Origin: Desulfovibrio sp. DV
Lineage (GTDB): Bacteria > Desulfobacterota > Desulfovibrionia > Desulfovibrionales > Desulfovibrionaceae
Reading direction: 5' to 3'
Length of the DNA: 41,859 nucleotides
Assembly: GCF_001936595.1 (NCBI RefSeq)
Contig: NZ_MLBG01000027.1
Location: 1-41,859, forward strand
Below, one piece after another: positions 16,767 through 23,699 of the stretch. A model generated the notes under the pieces. It made no database searches, was not told the DNA's origin, and saw only the letters and a program-made list of their open reading frames with translations. The translations under genes were made by a program, and so were the position numbers. Positions within the stretch are counted from its first letter, which is position 1, and the number at the start of each line of letters is the position of its first letter.

Positions 16767-17983
16767 CAGATCCCTCCCAGGGCAATGGGGCGAACGGCCA
16801 GCACGGCCACATCGTCGCGGCGTCCGTTTCGGCCCCGGTGTGTTTCAAAAAGTTCGACCAGGGCGTCCCGGCGTCGGGCCAGGGGTTGGTCGCCCGTGTC
16901 GGCGAGCCACTGGCGCAAGGGACGCTTGCCAAGGGGCAGGTCGCGCCCGCCGCCAACCTGATCGGTGACGCCGTCGGAAAAAAGGACAAAGGCATCGCCC
17001 GGCAAAAGGGCCACCGGCACATTGGCAAAGACCGCCTCGGCCGGGGTCTTGGCGTAGCCAAGGCCCATGCGGTCCGGGCCGATCTCGACCACTTCGGCCC
17101 CGCGCTTGATCCAAAGCGGCCGGCGCGCTCCGGCGTAGACGAGCCGGGAGCAATCGTCGGCGTCGAGATAGACCAGGCCCATGTCCATGCCGTCGTCCAC
17201 CTCGCCGCCACCCTGGAGGAGCAGCCACTGCTGCATGAACCGATTGACCTCGGTGAGCACCCCGGCCGGATCGCCCTCGAAGCGTTCCAGGCGCACCCGG
17301 TCCAGGGCCGCCTTGGCAATGAGGGTCATAAACGCCCCGGGCACGCCGTGGCCGGTGCAGTCGCCGATGCCGACAAAGACACCGCCCTGGCAGCGGGCGA
17401 TAAAAAACACGTCGCCGCCGACCACGTCGCGCTGGTCCCACCATACAAAGCTGTCGGGAAAGACCTCGGCCAGTTCGGCCGGACTGGAGAGAAAGGCCCG
17501 CTGGATACGGGCGGCGTAATCCAGGCTGGACTCGATCTGGCGGTGGGCGCTTTCCAGATTGACCAGCGTGTCGTTGAGCCGCCGTTCGCGCACGGCCACG
17601 GCGTGGCCAAGCCAGTAGATCTGGCGGGCCAGTCCCGGAAAATCCCCGGCCTCGCCGCGCACCGGCGGGGCGCAAGCCGTGGCGTAGTTGCCCTGCTTGA
17701 TGCGCATACAGCTGTCCATGAGCCGCCCGACCTGGTCGAACACGATGGATTTGCCGGCCAGGCGCACCAGCGGGTAATAGAGGATCACGCCCAGGGTGAC
17801 GTAGCCGGCCAGCATGGCCTTAAGCGTCCCCTCGTCCAGGGCGGCCTGGCCGAACATCAGGGCCAGGGGAGCAATGACGACAAAGGGAAAGAGGATCAGC
17901 CCGAGTTTGGCCGGGGTGCCCAGTCCCGCCGCCATGAGGCCGGCTTCCCCGCTGCCGCGCCATTTTTCAAGAAGCCTTCGCAC
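16766..17983 (-). CDS. siaA: SiaA-type membrane PP2C (SpoIIE) phosphatase
   Basis: The 405-residue protein has two transmembrane helices (about 25-46 and 53-73). A HAMP-like linker with a coiled coil follows, leading into Q-I-E-S-S-L-D-Y-A-A-R-I-Q-R-A-F-L, and then a SpoIIE/PP2C domain. The acidic metal ligands are seen in V-G-G-D-V-F-F (about 189-195), G-D-C-T-G-H-G-V-P-G-A (about 206-216), L-F-S-D-G-V-T-D and R-D-D-V-A-V-L. P. aeruginosa SiaA has a periplasmic sensory domain; here the two helices are almost contiguous, so any signal must be sensed in the membrane or cytoplasm. It starts with GTG 17983 behind a strong AAGGAGG. It should dephosphorylate the SiaC-like protein. Confidence 0.87.
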   Translation of the reverse strand: MRRLLEKWRGSGEAGLMAAGLGTPAKLGLILFPFVVIAPLALMFGQAALDEGTLKAMLAGYVTLGVILYYPLVRLAGKSIVFDQVGRLMDSCMRIKQGNYATACAPPVRGEAGDFPGLARQIYWLGHAVAVRERRLNDTLVNLESAHRQIESSLDYAARIQRAFLSSPAELAEVFPDSFVWWDQRDVVGGDVFFIARCQGGVFVGIGDCTGHGVPGAFMTLIAKAALDRVRLERFEGDPAGVLTEVNRFMQQWLLLQGGGEVDDGMDMGLVYLDADDCSRLVYAGARRPLWIKRGAEVVEIGPDRMGLGYAKTPAEAVFANVPVALLPGDAFVLFSDGVTDQVGGGRDLPLGKRPLRQWLADTGDQPLARRRDALVELFETHRGRNGRRDDVAVLAVRPIALGGI

Positions 17984-18051
17984 GGTTGCCTCCTTGCAGT
18001 CTCAGACGTCCCTGTCCGGCCGGGTTAGGCCGCAGACAGCGCTCCGGGCAG

Positions 18052-18080
18052 TGTTTTATTGAGACTGAAAACAACTTTCA
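18052..18080 (-). promoter_or_regulatory. Putative sigma-70-type promoter of the siaABC-MCP genes
   Basis: On the - strand TTGAAA (18075-18080) and TAAAAC (18052-18057) are separated by 17 nt in an AT-rich pocket, about 65 nt before the siaA GTG. It lies just after a hairpin that may end the cyclase transcript. Confidence 0.45.
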
Positions 18081-18092
18081 AAATCAATTACA

Positions 18093-18109
18093 GCCGGGCA
18101 GCGTGCCCG
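18093..18109 (-). terminator. Possible terminator after the diguanylate cyclase gene
   Basis: A 7-bp GC stem (18093-18099 / 18103-18109) with a 3-nt loop is followed on the - strand by an AT-rich stretch containing TTGATTTT. It is only a moderate terminator, so partial read-through into siaA is possible. Confidence 0.4.
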
Positions 18110-18124
18110 GGCCGGCGGCTTCGC

Positions 18125-19249
18125 TTAGGCCATTTCGGCCGCCCCGCCCCGTAACGCCGGCCACAGTCCGCAATCCAGGCAGACCCGGTTGCGCCCGCTG
18201 CGCTTGGCGGCATAAAGGGCCTTGTCCGCCCGGGCCAGGCAGGCGGCCGGTTCGGGGTCCAGCCCCTCGGTGAAAACCGCCACCCCAAAGCTGGCCGTCA
18301 CCCGGACGCACTGGCCGCCGGCCTCGACGCAAAGCCCCTCCAGGGCCCGGCGCAACCGTTCGGCCAGTTCCTCGCCGCCGGCCAGATCCGTTCCCGGACA
18401 CAGCACGGCAAATTCCTCGCCCCCGACCCGGCCCACCATGTCCGCCACCCGCACGCTGTCGCGAAGCCTGCCGGCCACGGCCCGCAGCACCGCATCCCCG
18501 ACGTCGTGGCCGTAAGCATCGTTGACGTTTTTAAAATGATCCACATCAACCATGATCATGCCAAGCGGCGCTCTGGAGCGGGCGGCCGCAGCCTGGGCCC
18601 TGACAGCGTTTTCGAAAAACCCCCGGCGATTGGCCAGGCCGGTCAGCGAATCGGAGGTGGCCCGGCGCACCAGCTCGTCTTCCAGGGCCTTTCGGGCCGA
18701 AATATCCTGGGTCATGCCGACCACGTGGCCGTCGGGTTCGATGACCGAGGCCCCAACCAGGCACCACACCGGCCCCCGGGGAGTGACCAGCCGCACTTCC
18801 ATGCGCCGCACCCGGCCCGAAGCCTGCAAAACCTGCTCAAACACCCGGAAGTCGGCGTGATCAAAAAACAGGGAGGCAACCGTCGCGGTTTCGGCCAGGG
18901 CGGCCTCGCCAACACCTGCGCCTGGCCCGGGCGGCGGGGCCAGCAATTCGACCAGGGCCTGGTTGACGGTCAGGAGCCGGCCGGCGGCATCGGCCAGAAA
19001 GATGCCTTCGGTGGAATTCTCGAAAATGCCCCGGTACTGCTCTTCCTGCTGGCGCAGCCGGCGATTGAGGTCCACCATCCGGGCCTGGGTGCGGTCGCCG
19101 ATGCGGGCCAGTTTTTCGGCCCGGCTGACCATGCGCGAGGCCAGATCGAGGAACTCCCCGGCCAGGGCCAGCACGCGCTGCGGATCATCGCGCACCCGTT
19201 CCAGGCGCTCCCGCATCTGGTCAAGGCTCTCGTCGGTCAAGCTCGCCAC
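18125..19249 (-). CDS. PAS-GGDEF diguanylate cyclase
   Basis: About 374 residues. An N-terminal helical region leads to a PAS domain (F-E-N-S-T-E-G-I-F-L-A-D to the D-I-S-A-R-K end) and a C-terminal GGDEF domain with D-S-L-T-G-L-A-N-R-R-G-F-F, the metal site D-V-D-H-F-K-N-V-N-D and the active-site G-G-E-E-F. An inhibitory RxxD (R-V-A-D) precedes the active loop by the usual spacing, so it should be an active, product-inhibited c-di-GMP synthase. Start choice is uncertain: GTG 19249 follows a G-rich stretch, ATG 19216 is possible, and the frame stays open to 19588 across the promoter. It is a likely SiaD counterpart, but unlike P. aeruginosa it lies upstream of siaA and has a PAS input. Confidence 0.85.
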   Translation of the reverse strand: MASLTDESLDQMRERLERVRDDPQRVLALAGEFLDLASRMVSRAEKLARIGDRTQARMVDLNRRLRQQEEQYRGIFENSTEGIFLADAAGRLLTVNQALVELLAPPPGPGAGVGEAALAETATVASLFFDHADFRVFEQVLQASGRVRRMEVRLVTPRGPVWCLVGASVIEPDGHVVGMTQDISARKALEDELVRRATSDSLTGLANRRGFFENAVRAQAAAARSRAPLGMIMVDVDHFKNVNDAYGHDVGDAVLRAVAGRLRDSVRVADMVGRVGGEEFAVLCPGTDLAGGEELAERLRRALEGLCVEAGGQCVRVTASFGVAVFTEGLDPEPAACLARADKALYAAKRSGRNRVCLDCGLWPALRGGAAEMA

Positions 19250-19329
19250 CGTATGAACACCCCCGGCGGCCCGTCCCGCCTCGTCTGTTCCGCAAGCCCA
19301 GGTGCCGCCGCGACGCAAACGTTTCGGGG

Positions 19330-19359
19330 GTGATAATTGAGAGCGATTGTCAATGTCAA
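19330..19359 (-). promoter_or_regulatory. Cyclase promoter with an embedded Fur-like box
   Basis: On the - strand TTGACA (19354-19359) and TATCAC (19330-19335) are 18 nt apart. The spacer is the 19-bp element at 19336-19354 (ATTGAGAGCGATTGTCAAT on the + strand), with exact ATTGA/TCAAT ends and close agreement to Fur boxes of the ATTGAnAATnATTnTCAAT type. A GATAAT hexamer overlaps its left edge. Fe-Fur binding there would block RNA polymerase. Confidence 0.55.
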
Positions 19360-19360
19360 G

Positions 19361-19741
19361 ACGAATCGCGACTGCGCCGGGTGCGGGCCATTCCTGCCTG
19401 CTTGTGCGCCCCAGGATGCGCTGCGCAACAACAGTCTCGTAATATTTGAAAATAATTACGGTATGAACAACATCTGCCACGGCGGTCCGGGGACACGAAT
19501 TTCCCGAACATGGCACGAGAGCATCCGTTCCGGAGAAACGACATCCTGCTGCCGGCCACTGTCCGGCCGGCGGACCGGTCCTGGCCAAGTGGCTGGCGGA
19601 AGCAGGCTACCCCTTCATTTTATTAACTATATTTCTCGACAAGACCTCTTCCCTCTTGGCCGCCTTCGCGTATACTGCGCGGAAGAGCATTGTGAAAATC
19701 CGCAATTGCCGAAGAAAATTTTCTTATAAAAGGACGTACCA
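19361..19741 (+). other. Intergenic region between the cyclase promoter and the NYN gene
   Basis: Open frames here look unlike real proteins and have no homology I recognise. Visible structure includes the interrupted palindrome CGTAAT-N11-ATTACG (19438-19460), TATACT near 19670, and an exact 14-bp palindrome AAGAAAATTTTCTT (19712-19725) right before the NYN ribosome-binding site. The region is clearly more AT-rich than its surroundings, consistent with promoter DNA. Confidence 0.5.
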
Positions 19742-20344
19742 ATGACCAATCGAAGACTGTGGCTGATTGATGCCGGGTATATGTACAGGGGGCAATCCTA
19801 TTACAATAGGGAATATAGCATCGACTACGTCAAATTGCGCAATAAACTGGAATACGAAAGCCCCATCTGGCGCGCCTATTATCTCAACTCCGTGCCCAAT
19901 CCCACCCCCGATTCCCAGGTTGCCTTCTACAACTGGATGCGCTCCGCTCCGCCCCAGGGACCGAAAATCATCACCAAGCTCTACGAACTGCGCACCAGCG
20001 AAATAAACGAACTTTACTGCGAACAGTGCCGCCGCAAGGTTCCCATCACCTGCTCCCATGACCGGACCCATCGCCTGAGCCGCGAACAGCAAAAGGGCGT
20101 GGACGTCGGTCTGGCCACCCTGGCGCTCACCCACATCGAGAACTACGACACCCTGATCCTCTCCTCCGGCGACAGCGATCTCCTGGATGCCGTGGAATAC
20201 ATCACCGAAAAAAACAAACAGTTCGAGTTGCTCGTCTTTAAAAACGGTGTCTCAACAGATCTCCAGTGCCGGGCCGACCGCATCTGGTGGATCGACGACT
20301 TTGCCCAGGAAGTCGCCCGCGAACCCAGGCCCGTGGCCCCGTAA
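19742..20344 (+). CDS. NYN (LabA/DUF88-like) domain protein, putative PIN-like RNase
   Basis: The 200-residue protein has the acidic residues of NYN/PIN-fold nucleases: W-L-I-D-A-G at residues 7-12, K-G-V-D-V-G-L-A with D121, and S-S-G-D-S-D-L with D144 and D146. Between them is a putative zinc site C93-x2-C96-x7-C104-x-H106-x3-H110, which is not part of the core fold. The start ATG 19742 has AGGA upstream, and a strong terminator follows at 20371, so it is a single-gene unit. Its RNA substrate cannot be guessed. It sits head-to-tail with the ORP operon but is separated from it by that terminator. Confidence 0.82.
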   Translation: MTNRRLWLIDAGYMYRGQSYYNREYSIDYVKLRNKLEYESPIWRAYYLNSVPNPTPDSQVAFYNWMRSAPPQGPKIITKLYELRTSEINELYCEQCRRKVPITCSHDRTHRLSREQQKGVDVGLATLALTHIENYDTLILSSGDSDLLDAVEYITEKNKQFELLVFKNGVSTDLQCRADRIWWIDDFAQEVAREPRPVAP

Positions 20345-20370
20345 CCCGCCAGAGACCGCCTGCGCATGCC

Positions 20371-20398
20371 GGCCGGGACCGCTGTCCCGGCCTTTTTT
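20371..20398 (+). terminator. Intrinsic terminator of the NYN gene
   Basis: A perfect 9-bp GC-rich stem (20371-20379 / 20384-20392) with a 4-nt loop is followed immediately by six T (20393-20398), 27 nt after the stop codon. Confidence 0.9.
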
Positions 20399-20418
20399 GC
20401 GCCCTCTTCCAAGGATTC

Positions 20419-20572
20419 GGGCGTATTATTCGCCCACCTGAAAGACGCTCTCCAAGCCCGTTCCCCCAGCCCCGGCCCATCCGCCGCCTTTTCCCGGCCG
20501 TGGCTGCCCGGACCCGGCCTTTGCGGGCTATTAATTCGCCCGAAACATGTCGCATGGGCAATAAATACGCCC
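20419..20572 (+). promoter_or_regulatory. Three GGGC-N9-GCCC palindromes, candidate upstream activator sites
   Basis: Sites lie at 20419-20435, 20525-20541 and 20556-20572. Each has exact GGGC/GCCC arms around a nine-base, almost purely AT spacer ending in C (GTATTATTC, TATTAATTC, AATAAATAC). Their centres are 106 and 31 bp apart, close to ten and three helical turns, so all face one side of DNA. They lie about 234, 128 and 97 bp before the predicted start point of the sigma-54 promoter, the usual range for enhancer-binding proteins. Confidence 0.65.
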
Positions 20573-20633
20573 GCGCTGTCTGCTGCAAACCGCCAATTTT
20601 CACCAACCCATTGCCAGGACAGTCTTTCTCACA

Positions 20634-20650
20634 CTGGCACGGTTCCTGCC
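20634..20650 (+). promoter_or_regulatory. Sigma-54 (-24/-12) promoter of the ORP-type operon
   Basis: CTGGCACGGTTCCTGCC matches the consensus YTGGCACGRNNNTTGCW at all but two positions, with GG of the -24 box at 20636-20637 and GC of the -12 box at 20648-20649. The predicted start is near 20661, leaving a very short leader before ATG 20673. A weak IHF-like match (20601-20613) lies between it and the nearest palindrome. In D. vulgaris the orp operons are known to depend on sigma-54 and the activator DVU2106. Confidence 0.75.
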
Positions 20651-20672
20651 TCTTGTCGGGCGAGGTTCCACT

Positions 20673-21125
20673 ATGCCCCCGCTCCCCCACGACCCGACGC
20701 CGCCCCGCTGCCCCAGGATCTGCCTGGCCTGCCACGGCGGGCGATTGGCCTCCCTGCTGGAAACGGCTTCGGCCTTTCGCAGCTACCACGTTGAAGCCGG
20801 CCAATTCCTGGCCGACGCCGTCTGGCCCATGCCGGCCGAGGGGCTGCCCGGACTGGCCGCCCTGTTGGCCCGATCCGGCGTGGAACTGCTCGTATGCGGC
20901 GGGGCCACCTGCTGCTGCCTCGCCCCCTTTGTCCGATACGGCATTGCCGTAGCCCCCTGGATTGCCGGAGATGTGCCCACTGTCATCGCCGCCCTGGCCC
21001 AAAACCGCCTCGACACCCTGCTCGCTCCGGGGGCCCGCCCCGGCCGCCGCCCGACCGGCCGCCGGGGCCGGCTACCGGGACAGCCAGGGTGCGGGGCCAT
21101 CCATACGGAGTACGAACCATCATGA
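20673..21125 (+). CDS. NifB/NifX-like dinitrogenase cofactor-binding family protein, first gene of the ORP operon
   Basis: A 150-residue protein. Its first 110 residues fit the ribonuclease-H-like NifX/ORP fold (I-C-L-A-C-H-G-G-R-L-A-S-L-L-E-T-A opening, then L-A-R-S-G-V-E-L-L-V-C-G-G). Cys are dense (C-x2-C near the start, C-G-G-A-T-C-C-C in the middle), suggesting metal-cluster binding. The tail after residue 115 is Arg/Pro/Gly-rich and low complexity, possibly unfolded. The predicted RNA start is close to the ribosome-binding site (GAGG at 20661-20664), so the leader is short. The stop overlaps an ATG at 21122, the probable original start of the mrp gene. Confidence 0.72.
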   Translation: MPPLPHDPTPPRCPRICLACHGGRLASLLETASAFRSYHVEAGQFLADAVWPMPAEGLPGLAALLARSGVELLVCGGATCCCLAPFVRYGIAVAPWIAGDVPTVIAALAQNRLDTLLAPGARPGRRPTGRRGRLPGQPGCGAIHTEYEPS

Positions 21126-21192
21126 ATGAGCAAGGCCTTCGCGACTTGAACGAGGAAATCGCCACCCCCCCAAAGCCACCGGCCTTGACAGG
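21122..21192 (+). other. N-terminal segment of mrp displaced by a frameshift at a C7 run
   Basis: ATG 21122 overlaps the previous stop (ATGA) and encodes M-N-E-Q-G-L-R-D-L-N-E-E-I-A-T-P-P before a run of seven C (21165-21171). Past the run this frame loses homology. The neighbouring frame reads K-A-T-G-L-D-R-V-A-A-V-I and runs straight into the P-loop. Adding one C, or a -1 slip on the run, joins both parts into one normal protein. Confidence 0.7.
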
Positions 21193-21975
21193 GTGGCCGC
21201 CGTCATCGTCGTCCTGTCCGGCAAGGGCGGTGTGGGCAAATCCACGGTCTCGGCCAATCTGGCCGCCGGACTGGCCATGGAAGGCCTTAAAACCGGCCTG
21301 CTCGACGTGGACGTCCACGGCCCGAGCATCCCGCGCCTGTTAAAACTCACCGGCTATCGCCCGGAAATGTCGGAAAAGGGCATGTTGCCCGTGGAGTGGC
21401 ACTGGAATCTCGGCGTCATGTCCATCGGCTTTCTCCTGCCCGGCAAGGACGATGCCGTCATCTGGCGCGGACCGGCCAAGGCCGGGGTCATTGCCCAGCT
21501 GGCCGAACAGGTGAATTGGGGCGAGCGCGACGTGCTGGTGGTCGACTGCCCGCCCGGCACCGGCGACGAACCCCTGTCCGTGCTCCAGATTTTCGGCCCC
21601 AAGGCCATGACCTTGATCGTCACCTCGCCCCAGGACGTGGCCGTGGACGACGTGCGCCGCTCGGTCACCTTCTGCCGCCAGCTTGGCAATCCCATCCTCG
21701 GCATTGTGGAGAATTTAAGCGGCTTTGCCTGCCCGGACTGCGGTGCCGTCCACCACATTTTCAGCACCGGCGGCGGCGAGCGGCTGGCCGAAGAGGTCCA
21801 GGTTCCGTTCCTTGGCCGCATCCCCATCGACCCGGAAGTGGCCCGCTCGGGCGACGACGGCGACGTCTATCTGGCTGTTGCCGGCCAAAGCCCGGCCGCC
21901 CTGGCCTTTAAGGGCGTCATCGCCGCCGCCGTCCAGGCCGTGGGAGGAAAAAAGGAGCCGGCCGATGCCAACTAG
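21193..21975 (+). CDS. mrp: Mrp/NBP35-type P-loop ATPase, Fe-S cluster carrier of the ORP operon
   Basis: From GTG 21193 the frame gives 260 residues with a deviant Walker A S-G-K-G-G-V-G-K-S-T (9-18), switch region L-D-V-D-V-H-G-P-S (37-45), D-C-P-P-G-T-G-D-E (119-127), and the cluster-binding C-P-D-C pair (C180, C183) typical of Mrp/ApbC. No ribosome-binding site precedes 21193, so the true start is probably ATG 21122 with the frame broken at the C7 run. Mrp proteins bind a bridging 4Fe-4S cluster as dimers and hand it to targets. D. vulgaris MrpORP is described as an Mrp fused to a NifX-like domain; here the NifX-like proteins are separate genes. Gene symbol follows the family. Confidence 0.87.
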   Translation: MAAVIVVLSGKGGVGKSTVSANLAAGLAMEGLKTGLLDVDVHGPSIPRLLKLTGYRPEMSEKGMLPVEWHWNLGVMSIGFLLPGKDDAVIWRGPAKAGVIAQLAEQVNWGERDVLVVDCPPGTGDEPLSVLQIFGPKAMTLIVTSPQDVAVDDVRRSVTFCRQLGNPILGIVENLSGFACPDCGAVHHIFSTGGGERLAEEVQVPFLGRIPIDPEVARSGDDGDVYLAVAGQSPAALAFKGVIAAAVQAVGGKKEPADAN

Positions 21976-22453
21976 CCCCGAAGCCGATCCCCTGGACATG
22001 ATCCTCGACGTGTTTGAGCAGGAGCAGCAGGCCGAGCTCGTGGCCCGCTTTGGGGAGCGCGGCTACGCCATCTGGCGCGACGCCCCGGACCGCCCCCGGC
22101 TGGCCGAACCGACCAGCGTCGGCACGGTCAAAGGCTCCTGCGGCGACACCATCTCCATCGCCATTGCCGTGGCCGGCGAGCGCATCACGGCCACGGATTT
22201 CAGCACCGACGGCTGCGCCTCAAGCCTCATTGCCGCCGCCACCGCCGCCCGGCTGGCCGCCGGCATCTCCCTGGATGACGCCGTGGACATCGACGAGGCC
22301 GCCATCGTGGCCGCTGTCGGCCGGTTTCCCGACGACGACCGCCACTGCGCCTATCTGGCCGCCGCGGCCGTGCGCGAGGCTGTGCACCGCTGGATGATCC
22401 ACAGCGGGGCGCTGGTCGCCGGACAACACACCGAACAATCGCCTTCTGCCTAG
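21965..22453 (+). CDS. IscU/NifU-N-like iron-sulfur cluster scaffold
   Basis: The 162-residue protein has the three scaffold Cys in family context: V-K-G-S-C59-G-D61 (IscU C-G-D), D-G-C84-A-S-S (IscU G-C-A/G-A), and R-H127-C128-A-Y-L-A-A-A-A (IscU H-C-S-x-L-A). The Asp and His that tune cluster release are also present. An extra 45-residue acidic helix precedes the domain. ATG 21965 overlaps the end of mrp by 11 nt. A scaffold inside an ORP-type operon suggests clusters are built locally and passed to the adjacent Mrp and MinD-type carriers. No cysteine desulfurase is in the window. Confidence 0.78.
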   Translation: MPTSPEADPLDMILDVFEQEQQAELVARFGERGYAIWRDAPDRPRLAEPTSVGTVKGSCGDTISIAIAVAGERITATDFSTDGCASSLIAAATAARLAAGISLDDAVDIDEAAIVAAVGRFPDDDRHCAYLAAAAVREAVHRWMIHSGALVAGQHTEQSPSA

Positions 22454-22486
22454 GCCCGGACCCGGACAGAGGACACGGAGACCCGC

Positions 22487-22819
22487 ATGAGCAAGAAAAT
22501 AGCCGTCAGCAGCGAAGGACCGACCCTTTCCGATGCCGTGGACCCGCGCTTTGGCCGGGCCGCCGGTTTTGTCATCGTGGATGACGCAGGCACCACGCAA
22601 TACCTCGACAACGGCGGCTCCCAGGCCATGGCCCACGGAGCCGGCATCGAAGCGGCCCGGCGCATCGCCGAGGCCGGAGCCACGGTCCTTTTATCCGGCG
22701 TGGTCGGCCCCAAGGCGGCCAGCGCCCTGGCCGCCGCCGGCGTGGCCGTGGTCGAGGGCATGGAAAGCCTGACCGTTGGTGAAGCCGTGGCCCAATATCG
22801 GGCCGGCCAGGACGCCTGA
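22487..22819 (+). CDS. NifX/ORP-family dinitrogenase cofactor-binding protein
   Basis: A 110-residue protein with the typical fold signature: K-K-I-A-V-S-S-E-G, D-P-R-F-G-R-A-A-G-F, an Ala-rich helix, V-L-L-S-G-V-V-G-P-K-A and the final V-x-E-G-M. It has no Cys, so if it binds a cluster it does so through other groups, as in some NifX relatives. It starts 33 nt after the scaffold gene and ends one base before the first MinD-type gene. Confidence 0.82.
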   Translation: MSKKIAVSSEGPTLSDAVDPRFGRAAGFVIVDDAGTTQYLDNGGSQAMAHGAGIEAARRIAEAGATVLLSGVVGPKAASALAAAGVAVVEGMESLTVGEAVAQYRAGQDA

Positions 22820-22820
22820 C

Positions 22821-23699
22821 ATGCTCGTCGCCATCGCCAGCGGCAAGGGCGGCACCGGCAAGACCACGGTTGCAGCCGCCCTGGCGGCGGTCTGGGGCCA
22901 GGCCCTGCTGCGCCCCCTGACTGTGGTTGATCTCGACGTGGAGGAACCCAACCTGCACCTCTTCCTGCGCCCGGTCATCCGCCGGGCCGAAACGGCCTGC
23001 CTCGAAATCCCGGTGGTAGCTGACCCGGCTGCCTGCTCCGACTGCGGAGCCTGCCGGGAGTTGTGCCAGTTCGGCGCGATCACGGTCATGGCCGGCAAGC
23101 CGCTGGTTTTCCCGGAAATGTGCCACGGCTGCGGCGGCTGTCTGGCCGTGTGCCCGACCGGGAGCCTTACGGCCGGGTCGCGGGAGCTTGGCCGCATCGA
23201 GGAAGGAACCACCGGCCTGGCCGATTATCTGGCCGGACGCCTGCGCATCGGCGAGTCGCAAAGCCCGCCGCTGATCCGGGCCGTGCTGCGCCGCCTGGCC
23301 GCAGTGGCCGACCCGGAAGGCGACGTCATCCTGGACGCCCCGCCCGGAGTGAGCTGTCCGGCCATGACCAGCGTGGCCGCGGCCGACGTGATCGTGCTGG
23401 TGGCCGAACCCACGCCCTTTGGCATCCACGACTTCCTGTTGGCCGTGGAGGCGTTTACCCCCCTGGGCAAACCCATGGCCGTGGTGGTCAACCGCTCAAG
23501 CGACGGCACCCCCCAACTGCTCGACCTGTGCCGGGAGCATGGCCTGCCGGTCCTGGCCGCCATTGCCGATGATCGGGCCGTGGCCGAAACCTATGCCCGC
23601 GGAGGCCTCCTTCCCGATGTCGGGGCGCATTACCGGGCCGTTTGCCACGAACTGGCCCGGTCCATCACGGTCTTTGCCGGGGAGACGGCCCATGCGTGA
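22821..23699 (+). CDS. MinD/NBP35-type ATPase with inserted 2x[4Fe-4S] ferredoxin domain (ORP complex type)
   Basis: A 292-residue P-loop ATPase. It has deviant Walker A S-G-K-G-G-T-G-K-T-T (residues 7-16) and D-L-D-V-E-E-P-N (37-44). A bacterial ferredoxin insert then carries two full C-x2-C-x2-C-x3-C sets (72/75/78/82 and 101/104/107/111), followed by I-L-D-A-P-P-G and the second ATPase half. Such proteins come in pairs in ORP operons of Desulfovibrio. ATP binding probably drives cluster transfer or electron gating in the ORP complex. ATG 22821 follows the previous stop by one base; its own end overlaps the second ATPase. Confidence 0.9.
   Translation: MLVAIASGKGGTGKTTVAAALAAVWGQALLRPLTVVDLDVEEPNLHLFLRPVIRRAETACLEIPVVADPAACSDCGACRELCQFGAITVMAGKPLVFPEMCHGCGGCLAVCPTGSLTAGSRELGRIEEGTTGLADYLAGRLRIGESQSPPLIRAVLRRLAAVADPEGDVILDAPPGVSCPAMTSVAAADVIVLVAEPTPFGIHDFLLAVEAFTPLGKPMAVVVNRSSDGTPQLLDLCREHGLPVLAAIADDRAVAETYARGGLLPDVGAHYRAVCHELARSITVFAGETAHA

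Noticed and set aside
16838-18028. 396-codon + strand frame opposite siaA
   Set aside because: Shadow of the SiaA phosphatase, whose metal-binding motifs are intact on the - strand.
18125-19588. Start of the cyclase at 19588
   Set aside because: The extra codons would cover the promoter and Fur-like box and show no domain; a start near 19249 or 19216 fits better.
19337-19729. 130-codon + strand frame before the NYN gene
   Set aside because: Overlaps the cyclase promoter and palindromes, lacks a ribosome-binding site and has no homology I recognise.
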